Source: an uncultured Bacteroidales bacterium
GTDB lineage: Bacteria > Bacteroidota > Bacteroidia > Bacteroidales > Paludibacteraceae
Direction of reading: 5' to 3'
DNA length: 64,000 bases
Assembly: GCA_900316845.1 (NCBI GenBank)
Contig: ONEG01000016.1
Location: 1-64,000, forward strand
The notes under the pieces were generated by a model that saw nothing but the letters and a program-made list of their open reading frames with translations, did not search any database and was not told where the DNA came from. The position numbers and the translations under genes are program-made. Shown here one piece after another: positions 25,926 to 34,300 of this stretch (position 1 is the stretch's first letter; each line of letters starts with the position of its first letter).

Positions 25926-26750
25926 ATGAAAAAAGTATTTGCAACCCTTACCGTGCTGGCTATGCTTACTTTCGGTAGCGCAGCAGTAATGGCACAAGAG
26001 GCAGCAGCTCCTGCTGAGGAAGCAGCTGTTGAAAACGTAGATGAAGTAGCTGCTCCTGAGGCAGTAGAAGAAGTAGCTGAGGCTCCGGCTGAGGAGGCTG
26101 GCGGTCTCGTGGCTCTCCACAAAACCCTTAAGACGAAGTTCATCGAAGGTGGTGCAGGCTTCATGGCACTGACCCTCGTTACTCTCGTATTCGGTTTGGC
26201 TCTCTGTATTGAGCGTATCATCTATATCTCCCTGAGCAAGACCAACACCAAGAAACTCCTCGCTGACGTAGAAGCTGCTCTCAAGCAGGGCGGTATTGAG
26301 AAAGCTCTGGAGGTTTGCCGCAATACACGTGGTCCGGTGGCTTCGATCTTCTATCAGGGTCTCAGCCGCTACGACGAGGGCATCGATGTAGTTGAGAAGA
26401 CTGTTGCTTCCTATGGTGGCGTTCAGCTCGGTCTCTTGGAGAAGAACCTCTCTTGGATCACCCTCTTCATCGCTATCGCTCCGTCTCTCGGATTCTTGGG
26501 TACCATCATCGGTATGATCGAGGCATTCGATAAGATTCAGCAGGTAGGTGATATCTCCGCTACCGTTGTTGCCGGTGGTATCAAGGTCGCTCTGTTGACT
26601 ACTCTCCTCGGTTTGATCATTGCTGTTGTTCTGCAGTTGTTCTACAACTATATCCTTTCGCTCGTAGAGGGTCTGGTTAACGAAATGGAGGATAGCTCCA
26701 TCAGCCTGCTCGATATCGTAGTAGAGTACGACAAAGCTCAAAAAAAGTAA
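25926..26750 (+). CDS. exbB: MotA/TolQ/ExbB proton channel protein
   Basis: 274 residues. The start at 25926 gives MKKVFATLTVLAMLTFGSAA, a signal-like segment, then an Ala/Glu-rich linker (residues about 25-61) and three membrane helices of the ExbB fold (FMALTLVTLVFGLALCIERI, WITLFIAIAPSLGFLGTIIG, ALLTTLLGLIIAVVLQLF). With ExbD it couples proton flow to TonB-dependent transport. A longer in-frame extension upstream runs through the tRNA and is rejected. Confidence 0.94.
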   Translation: MKKVFATLTVLAMLTFGSAAVMAQEAAAPAEEAAVENVDEVAAPEAVEEVAEAPAEEAGGLVALHKTLKTKFIEGGAGFMALTLVTLVFGLALCIERIIYISLSKTNTKKLLADVEAALKQGGIEKALEVCRNTRGPVASIFYQGLSRYDEGIDVVEKTVASYGGVQLGLLEKNLSWITLFIAIAPSLGFLGTIIGMIEAFDKIQQVGDISATVVAGGIKVALLTTLLGLIIAVVLQLFYNYILSLVEGLVNEMEDSSISLLDIVVEYDKAQKK

Positions 26751-26752
26751 TA

Positions 26753-26787
26753 AGCTGATCGCTGATCGCAGATCGCTGAACACTGAT
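26753..26787. repeat. GCTGATCGC degenerate repeat after exbB
   Basis: Words AAGCTGATCGCTGATCGC, AGATCGCTGAACACTGATG fill most of the exbB to next-gene spacer. Confidence 0.6.
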
Positions 26788-26815
26788 GTTTAATCATTAA
26801 ACAATTTTGAGCAAA

Positions 26816-27295
26816 ATGAAAAACTATAAAATGATCCCTAAGATTGCCCTCTGGTCGCTGTTGGGTCTGGGCATCGTGTTTATCGCGTTGTTCTTCCTCG
26901 GTGGTTCGAACGGTAGTCTGGAGGTAGCCGGTGATTTCCTGGATATTCCTCGCTTCACCGATGCTTTCCTCATCTGGAACTACATCCTCTTCGGTATTGT
27001 AGTCCTGATCACACTTGCTGTAGTGATCGTAGATTTTGTGAATAACTGGAAGACCAATCGCCGCAAAGCATATATGACGCTCGGCGTAGTTTGCGGATTC
27101 ATCGTTTTGGCATGCGTATGCTGGTTCCTCGGTAGCCCGGAGAAAATCAATATCATCGGCTATGAGGGTACGGATAACGAAGGCTTCTGGGCTCAGATGG
27201 CTGACGCTGTAATCTATGCTTGCTATTTCCTCATCATTGCTACTATCTGTACAATGATCTGGGGATACTGCTACACTAAAAAACTATCGAAGTAA
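26816..27295 (+). CDS. Membrane protein of the exb operon
   Basis: 159 residues with four hydrophobic segments (residues about 9-28, 54-76, 87-107, 127-150). A TTG at 26807 is possible, but the ATG at 26816 is preferred. The gene lies between exbB and two exbD genes, 12 bp before the first, so it probably works with the energising complex. No named family. Confidence 0.8.
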   Translation: MKNYKMIPKIALWSLLGLGIVFIALFFLGGSNGSLEVAGDFLDIPRFTDAFLIWNYILFGIVVLITLAVVIVDFVNNWKTNRRKAYMTLGVVCGFIVLACVCWFLGSPEKINIIGYEGTDNEGFWAQMADAVIYACYFLIIATICTMIWGYCYTKKLSK

Positions 27296-27307
27296 ATCAC
27301 ATTTATC

Positions 27308-27886
27308 ATGGCAAAGAAAGTCCCACAGATCAACGCCAGCTCTATGGCCGACATCTCGTTCCTGTTGCTGATTTTCTTCCTGGTGACCACCTCTATGGAT
27401 GTGAACCAGGGACTGGCTCGCCGTCTGCCTGCTCCTATTCCTCCTGATCAAAAAGTCGAGGACAAGGATATCAACAAACGCAACCTTCTGGTTGTCAAGA
27501 TCAACTCCGCTAACCAGCTGATGGTGCAAGGCCAGTTGATGGATGTGAAGCAACTTCGTGAGAGAGCCAAAGAGTTCATCAAAAACGAGAATAATGCCGA
27601 CTACTATCCGAAACTCGTAGAGGAAGATTTTGGCGCTCCTTTCGGTATCATCAAATATACCAAGGATCACGTCATCTCCGTTCAAAACGATGTGGATACC
27701 CAGTATCAGGCATACCTCGATGTTCAGAACGAACTCGTAGCGGCGTATAACGAACTGCGTGAAGAATGCGCGCAGAAGTATTTCCACAAGAGTTATAACG
27801 AACTCGAAGAGGATCAACAGAAACAGATCCAGAAGATCTATCCTCAGAAGATTTCCGAGGCTGAACCTAAAAATTACGGTAATTGA
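27308..27886 (+). CDS. exbD: ExbD/TolR family protein 1
   Basis: 192 residues. Short cytoplasmic N-terminus, one membrane helix with the conserved proton-carrying Asp (SSMADISFLLLIFFLVTTS), then a periplasmic domain with a long acidic/helical insertion (AYNELREECAQKYFHKSYNE). Stator protein of the TonB energising complex. It ends 1 bp before the second exbD. Confidence 0.93.
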   Translation: MAKKVPQINASSMADISFLLLIFFLVTTSMDVNQGLARRLPAPIPPDQKVEDKDINKRNLLVVKINSANQLMVQGQLMDVKQLRERAKEFIKNENNADYYPKLVEEDFGAPFGIIKYTKDHVISVQNDVDTQYQAYLDVQNELVAAYNELREECAQKYFHKSYNELEEDQQKQIQKIYPQKISEAEPKNYGN

Positions 27887-27887
27887 T

Positions 27888-28358
27888 ATGGCTAAGATTC
27901 GTAGAAATGAGAAACGTGAGATGCCGGCGTTGAACACGTCGTCTCTCCCTGATATTATCTTCATGCTGCTCTTCTTCTTCATGTCTGTTACGTCTATGAA
28001 AGAGGTCAGCTATAAGGTGCAGTTCAAGAACCCGCAGGCGACGGAGCTCACCAAACTGGAGAATAAATCCCTTGTGCGATACATCTACGTTGGTACCCCG
28101 ACTGCTGAGTTTCGTAAGCAGTATGGTGCAGAGACTCGTATCCAACTCAACGACCAGTTCGCTGAGGTAAAGGAGATTGGCGAATATATCATTAACGAGC
28201 GTTCGTCTATGAAAGAGTCTGACCAAGGTATGATGACCGTCTCTATCAAGGCCGACAAGGAGACCAAGATGGGTGTCATTGCGGACATCAAACAGGAACT
28301 CCGTCGTGCGTACGCGCTGAAGATTAGTTATGCCGCTACCCAGCGTACAAGCTACTAA
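27888..28358 (+). CDS. ExbD/TolR family protein 2
   Basis: 156 residues. The membrane segment LPDIIFMLLFFFMSVTS with the key Asp and the C-terminal ADIKQELRRAYALKISYA identify a second ExbD. Two exbD genes after exbB is common in Bacteroidota. ATG 27888 is chosen; an upstream ATG at 27759 lies within the first exbD. Confidence 0.93.
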   Translation: MAKIRRNEKREMPALNTSSLPDIIFMLLFFFMSVTSMKEVSYKVQFKNPQATELTKLENKSLVRYIYVGTPTAEFRKQYGAETRIQLNDQFAEVKEIGEYIINERSSMKESDQGMMTVSIKADKETKMGVIADIKQELRRAYALKISYAATQRTSY

Positions 28359-28362
28359 TCCT

Positions 28363-28971
28363 ATGCGTACCGCCTTTGTGAATAGCAAAAGCCACTTCCG
28401 AGTGGCTTTTGCTGTCCTTACCGCCTTGTTAGTGGCTTGTACCTCGTCTCCAAAAAGCGAAGAACAAGCTATCCGTACGATGTGTATTCAGATCGCGGAG
28501 CGCTATCCTTCGGCTACGCTGCAGGATGTCTATAAGACCTGCTTTCAGGACTTCTTCGGAGCTGAGCATCTGTTGCATGACACCGCCATGGCGCATAGTT
28601 ATCTGGCAGCAGAAATAACCCTCTGCAAGAATCAAGACCTCACCGCTATGCCTTCCGCCGAGCCGACGGGTTTCAGGCATCGTTTCGTTCGCATCAACCT
28701 CTCGGAAGTGTTCAACGGGCAGATTAGCGAGGAAGAACTCTTTGCGCGTTTCGTCGAGGCTGCAGGTACGAATAATGCGTTTCCTGGTAACTGGTCGGAA
28801 GAATGGCAACGGATAGAGAAAATAGCATTGGAGGTGCACCCTGCCTGGACGGATACTACACTACAGGCGGCTTTGCAATTCGCTGCATCCACCGCCTCGC
28901 CCGTACGGCATAGTGAGGCCTTCCGACAAGCATATAATCCCCATTACCGAATAATAAACAATAAACGATAA
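28363..28971 (+). CDS. Lipoprotein of unknown function
   Basis: 202 residues. Signal peptide with lipobox LLVACTS; Cys25 is the likely lipid site. The body contains RYPSATLQDVYKTCFQDFFG and GFRHRFVRINLSEVFNGQIS; I recall similar unnamed proteins in Bacteroidales. The signal peptide is encoded inside a perfect 13-bp hairpin (28384-28413). The start at 28363 is 4 bp after the exbD2 stop. Confidence 0.75.
   Translation: MRTAFVNSKSHFRVAFAVLTALLVACTSSPKSEEQAIRTMCIQIAERYPSATLQDVYKTCFQDFFGAEHLLHDTAMAHSYLAAEITLCKNQDLTAMPSAEPTGFRHRFVRINLSEVFNGQISEEELFARFVEAAGTNNAFPGNWSEEWQRIEKIALEVHPAWTDTTLQAALQFAASTASPVRHSEAFRQAYNPHYRIINNKR
28384..28413 (+). terminator. Perfect hairpin overlapping lipoprotein start
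   Basis: AGCAAAAGCCACT, loop TCCG, AGTGGCTTTTGCT. It has the form of an intrinsic terminator for the exb operon but sits inside the first 20 codons of the lipoprotein, so it could act as an attenuator or translation control. No long T run follows. Confidence 0.55.
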
Positions 28972-28972
28972 T

Positions 28973-29959
28973 ATGAAAAAGATTCTTTTATTTTGCGCAT
29001 GTGCCGCACTCTTTGCAGGCTGTTCTTGCAAGCCGACAGATGACCAAAACCAACGGTCAAACGACAAACCGGTGGTCTATATGACCAAAGAAATCTCTCC
29101 TGAAGCGTTGGTTCGTATCTACGAAGCCTTGGGTCGTACGGCAGAAGGTCGTGTGGCGGTGAAAATCTCTACCGGCGAAGCAGGTGGACATAACTACCTC
29201 AAGCCCGAACTTATCGCATCGCTGGTTCAGAAAGTGAACGGCACAATCGTCGAGTGCAATACGGCGTATCCAGGCAAGCGTAATACTTTTGATGCGCATT
29301 GGCAGACCATCAAAGATCATGGCTTTTTGGATATAGCCAAGGTTGATTTGATGGACGAAGAGGGCGATATGCGTATCCCTGTACAAGACACGACGTGGAT
29401 CAAATATGACATCGTCGGAAAGCACCTGGCGAACTACGATTTCATGATCAATCTCGCGCATTTCAAAGGCCATGCAATGGGCGGTTTTGGCGGTGTGCTC
29501 AAGAATCAGTCTATCGGTGTGGCTTCGGCTGCCGGAAAGGCCTATATTCACTCTGCCGGCGTTACGGACGATGTGGCTATCTGTTGGCAGAATAAAACCG
29601 AGCAGGATGCTTTTATCGAGTCCATGGCAGCAGCAGCCCAAGCGGTGCATGACTATTTCGGTCACGGCGAGCGCATCCTCTATATCAACGTAGCGAATAA
29701 CCTTTCTGTGGATTGCGATTGCGACAGTCATCCTGCCGACCCGGAGATGAACGATATAGGCATTCTCGCTTCGCTTGATCCGGTAGCGCTGGATCAGGCT
29801 TGCGTGGATCTCGTGTTCCATTATCCGTCCAAGGAAGGCGACGATGCTGCCGCTCTCATTGAGCGCATCAACACGCGCCATGGTATTCATATTCTCGAGC
29901 ACGCGGCTCAAATAGGCCTTGGCTCTCGCGAGTACCAACTCGTTTCCTTGGATGAATAA
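28973..29959 (+). CDS. DUF362-family lipoprotein
   Basis: 328 residues. Lipobox FAGCSC (Cys17). The body shows the DUF362 pattern (VAVKISTGEAGGHNYLKPEL, INLAHFKGHAMGGFGGVLKN, DPVALDQACVDLV). DUF362 proteins are often ferredoxin-linked but this one lacks an obvious 4Fe-4S CxxCxxC cluster; two cysteines appear in VDCDCDSHPADPEM. Reaction unknown. It starts 1 bp after the preceding lipoprotein gene. Confidence 0.82.
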   Translation: MKKILLFCACAALFAGCSCKPTDDQNQRSNDKPVVYMTKEISPEALVRIYEALGRTAEGRVAVKISTGEAGGHNYLKPELIASLVQKVNGTIVECNTAYPGKRNTFDAHWQTIKDHGFLDIAKVDLMDEEGDMRIPVQDTTWIKYDIVGKHLANYDFMINLAHFKGHAMGGFGGVLKNQSIGVASAAGKAYIHSAGVTDDVAICWQNKTEQDAFIESMAAAAQAVHDYFGHGERILYINVANNLSVDCDCDSHPADPEMNDIGILASLDPVALDQACVDLVFHYPSKEGDDAAALIERINTRHGIHILEHAAQIGLGSREYQLVSLDE

Positions 29960-29995
29960 TAGCCGAGCAGTTTCTTGAACTGCTTATCGAATCTC

Positions 29996-31348
29996 TTAAT
30001 CGTTCTCGCTCATATTCTTGAGGAAGAGATCGACAACATGTTTCGTAACTAATGTTTTACGAACGGCATGACGCACCTTATCTGCTTTGGTAGGTGCGTC
30101 TGTTTCTTGTGTCGCTGCGTTTTCTAATGCAGCTTTCTCTTTCTCTGCTACCTGTTGCTCGCGGGCGTCAATCTTTGCTTTGAAACGCGGCGAGGCGTGC
30201 TTGTATAGGAAGTTATAGCACGGCACGGTAGCCTTCATGATATACGGCGTCAAGAACGTCGTGAGTACGGATGCCGCTACGATGATCGGGTAGATAGCCG
30301 GATCGGTCACACCGAGTTTGGAACCGAGGGCCGCGATGATGAAGGAGAACTCGCCGATCTGCACGAACGAGAATCCTGTTCGCATAGAGTCCTTGAATGT
30401 CTCACCGCCCCACCAGCAACCAAGGGTGCCGAAGACGATCATACCAACGATGATAACCATAGCCACAAAGAGGATGGAATCCCAATAAGCGACCAGCGAA
30501 GCAGGGTTGATCATCATACCGACAGAGACGAAGAAGATAGCGGCAAAGACGTTCTTGAGCGGCGCCATGAGATGCTCAATACGATGCGCCTCTTTTGTCT
30601 CCGCAAGGATCATTCCCATGACGAACGCACCGAGTGCCGAGCTGAATCCCGCTTCTTCTGCTGTCAAGACCATACCAAGGCAGAGGCCGAGCGCCAAGAT
30701 GATGAGAATCTCGTCATTGAGGTGCGGACGTACCCAGCGCAAGAAAGTCGGGATGATCAGAATGCCGACTACAAACCAAACGGCGAGCGTGAGAACAAGG
30801 ACACCTACTTTCTCTAACAATTCCACGCCCTCAAAACTGTTCTTGACGGCAATCGAAGAGAGTAGCACCAAGAGCACGACAGCGATGATGTCTTCGAAGA
30901 TAAGGATGGAGGTCGCACCTTTAACAAAGCGCTCTTTGCCGAGTCCCGCCTCGTCTATCGCCTTCATGACGATGGTGGTGGAAGACATACAAAGCATCGC
31001 AGCGAGGAAGATGGAGTTCATGTTGTCCAAGAGCGAGAACCGACCGACGCCGTAACCCAGAAGAAGCATACCGCCGACGATGGTTGAGACGCCGATGAGC
31101 GCCACTTTACCAGACTCAAAGAGGTTCTTCATCCGGAACTCCAGACCGATGCAGAAAAGGACGAAGAGGACACCGATGTTGCCCCAAGTCTCCACATTCT
31201 CCATCTCCACAAGTTTCTCGCCAAAGAGGTGAGGACCCACTAAAATACCGGCTACGATGTAGCCTAACACAACAGGCTGTTTGAGCAGCTTGAACAGCAG
31301 GGCAACGATGCCTGCCGTGATCATTAAGATGTAAAGATCGTGTACCAT
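29996..31348 (-). CDS. CPA2-type cation:proton antiporter
   Basis: 450 residues, about 12 membrane segments, with the conserved Na+/H+ exchanger segment including GYIVAGILVGPHLFGE, SSTTIVMKAIDEAGL and SVGMMINPASL. No C-terminal TrkA/RCK domain; a charged Lys/Glu tail follows the membrane part. Probably exchanges Na+ or K+ for protons at the inner membrane. The gene is convergent with the DUF362 gene. Confidence 0.9.
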   Translation of the reverse strand: MVHDLYILMITAGIVALLFKLLKQPVVLGYIVAGILVGPHLFGEKLVEMENVETWGNIGVLFVLFCIGLEFRMKNLFESGKVALIGVSTIVGGMLLLGYGVGRFSLLDNMNSIFLAAMLCMSSTTIVMKAIDEAGLGKERFVKGATSILIFEDIIAVVLLVLLSSIAVKNSFEGVELLEKVGVLVLTLAVWFVVGILIIPTFLRWVRPHLNDEILIILALGLCLGMVLTAEEAGFSSALGAFVMGMILAETKEAHRIEHLMAPLKNVFAAIFFVSVGMMINPASLVAYWDSILFVAMVIIVGMIVFGTLGCWWGGETFKDSMRTGFSFVQIGEFSFIIAALGSKLGVTDPAIYPIIVAASVLTTFLTPYIMKATVPCYNFLYKHASPRFKAKIDAREQQVAEKEKAALENAATQETDAPTKADKVRHAVRKTLVTKHVVDLFLKNMSEND

Positions 31349-31350
31349 GA

Positions 31351-31383
31351 TTTTATGTTTTTATGTGCTATGTATTATGTTTG
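31351..31383. repeat. TTATGTTTTTATGT degenerate repeat
   Basis: Words TTTTATGTTTTTATGTGC, TATGTATTATGT fill the short spacer between the antiporter and the TamB-barrel gene. Confidence 0.5.
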
Positions 31384-31389
31384 ACGTTT

Positions 31390-34300
31390 TTAGAACGGAT
31401 ATCCGATGCCGAAATTGACGCGGAGGGCATCTAATGCCGAGGGGATGTTGAAATAGGTCTTGATCGGCTGTGTGGTGTCTGCCTGCCCCTCTTTGGTATA
31501 TTTGAAAGTCTGGTACGGGGCATGGATACCCACACCGAGATCCAGGCGAATGACCAGTCCGTCGATATCCAGACGTAGTCCTGCACCGGTACCGAGGGCT
31601 ATCTGTCGTGCGAAATCGGGGTTGTTGAAGATACCGTCGTGCAGGTCTTCGGGGATCTCCAGACGCTTGATATAATCCTCCATACCTGCGGCTTTGTACA
31701 GATCGACGGTGGAGTACCAGTTCCAGACGTTACCGGCATCGAGGAAAGCGGCTCCGTAGAGCTTCCAGACGATGGGGAAACGGAGTTCGAAGTTCGCTTC
31801 GAGTTTGATATCTCCGGCGTGGAAGAAGTTCTGGTTATATTTCGCTGAGTAGAAGTTTCCCGGTCCGTAGGCGTACGGTGAGGAGGCGCGCAGGGAGTTC
31901 GGTCCACCCGCATAGAAGGCTTCCGATAGGGGCGCGAACATCGAGTTGCCGAGCGGTATATTCGCTCCTGCAAAAAGACGCGTAGCGATACATACCTGAT
32001 CGGTGATGTTGAACTTGTTTCGCAGTTCTGCAGAGAGTTTGACAAACTGGTTAAAGGTGATATTCCCCAGCATTTTCGTCTCGTCCCATTTCTTTCCAAA
32101 GGCACAGTAGATGGCGTTAATGAGGTTTCCTGACTCTTTGACAGCGAGGTCCAGGAAGGTGTTGACATGCCGTTTGGCGCGGTAGTCGTTATAGATGAAG
32201 TTATAGCCGATCGAGGGCACGAACTCATCACCGGCGATGATCTTAATGAGCTGGGGGTACTCCGCCGCTTTGTCTAATAGATCCTCCGACTCCGCCTTCA
32301 TCAGTACCACTGAGAGCGAGAAAGGCGTGAAGGCGTGGGTGATATACGAGTTATGGGGCGAACGGATGAAATAGGTGAAGGATCCTGAGAGCTTATGCAC
32401 GCCGTAACCACCGGCGATATTCTCGTATTGATAGCCGAGCATGTACCGCGTATCGCCCTCGGGATGGTCGCCCGGTCCCCAATGCAGATACGGGAAGAGG
32501 AGCGAGGCGTTGAGGCCGAGTTTGTAGGTGTCGGTCTTCTTCGGATCACCCGGATGTCGGTTGCGTAGCGCCCAGTAGTAAGCACCGTTGCCCTTAAGGG
32601 TGAAGGACTCGCCGCGACCGAAGAGGTTCTTGATCGTTGATTTGAGTGTCAGATCCGGACCGATACTGTTATTCGAACGGTACGCCACGCCGGCGTCGGC
32701 TGTGAGGCCGTAGGTGCGAGAAAGACTATCGCCGCGGAAGAGTTCCTTGCGGCGCCATTCTTTAGTAGCTTGAACGGAAAGGCCGGATTTATTGAGTTCG
32801 CCTTCAAGAATATTATTGTAGTCGCGTTGGGAGTAGAGACGGAGGAATAATGATGTATTATTGGAATGATCCGTTGATTTGGGCAGGAATCGATAGTCTG
32901 CGGTGAGGGAGGAGAAAAGGCCTTGCGTCTTGTTAACGTCGGGGTTGTCGGAGATGGTCGAACCGACTGTGATGCGAAGACGGTCTTTGAGGAAGGACTT
33001 GGAGATAGCGATATTCATATCGTTGGACTTGCCGGAAGCATGTTGGGTTTGTCCGCTGCTGATATCGACATCCATGAATTTGCCTATTTTTGAGTTCGCC
33101 ATGGCGGCATTGATACGGCTGTTGATGATGGATGAGAGGGCGTACCCTTCGCGATGGACGGCCACGTTGGACTCGCCTACATACATACCTGTTGCCAGGA
33201 GCGTGGCAGCGAGACCTTCGCGCGTCTCCTCATCCACGGATGCCAACTCGCGGGTGATGGTCTCATCTTCCGGTGCCTCGAGGAAGAAACCGATGGACTC
33301 CAGTCCTATCGAATCCAAGACCCCATTGACGCGCACACCGGTTCGGAAATCCACACGGCGGGTGTCTTCTCCTTCGGACTCCACATCGGCTTTCACTTTC
33401 TGCGAGGCCGAGATATTGAGCATAGTCTGCCCGATAGGGCCATTGAACGCTATATGGCTTCCGGAGTCTACATGGAACGGCATGACGGGGTATATCTTCG
33501 GCGAATAGCGCACAAAGCCGTCATCGACGTTGATCTGTCCGCCGAGTTGGAGGTCTCCGTCGGCCGTGCCGTAACGCGCAGAGACTGTACCATAGGGCTT
33601 GACCTGCGCGAGGTTTTTCTTATCAATGGGGTAGGTGATGTCGGTGGTGGGAAGGAGCGTCAGATCGATGTCGGCAATGATGCTGTCAAGCGGACCGGTG
33701 ACCGAACCGCGGATGTCAGTCGCCAAGTCTCCATAGACAGGTAGCGGGCCGTTCTTAGGGAGTTTGACAGGAGCAAAACTATCGGCAGCAAGGGTGACGT
33801 CCATCCGCATGGTGTTGAGATCCAGACCTCCATTGAGGGCAATGAACGTGCTGTCCACGCCGTAGATGGGGAGACCGTTGAGGTCCACTTTGTTGTGAAC
33901 CATGATGATCGGCGTCTCGCCTAAAGAGATACCGATCTCGTAAGGTTTGTATTCCGCTGAAACGCCTAAAGGATAGACCTCGGCGGAGATATCCGTCTTG
34001 CGCGGTAGCCCATCTACCGAGGCTGTAGCTCGTACGGCTCCGCGCAGGGATATATCTTCCGGCAGGCTGACGAACCCATCTATGAGCGAGAGGGGCAGTT
34101 CCTCCGTGTGTACCTCTGCGCGCAAGGCATGAGCGTGCTCTTGCGAGGGCGAAACCTGTATATCTATCGCACGCGAACCTAAGTCCATGGCGTTATAGGA
34201 AAGGCTGTCGAGCGTCAGCCGTCCGATGCCTGAGAGCGCATTCTCGTCCCGTGTCAGATCCATGTGGAGCGATGCGTCGGTACAGATTCCTTCGACGCTC

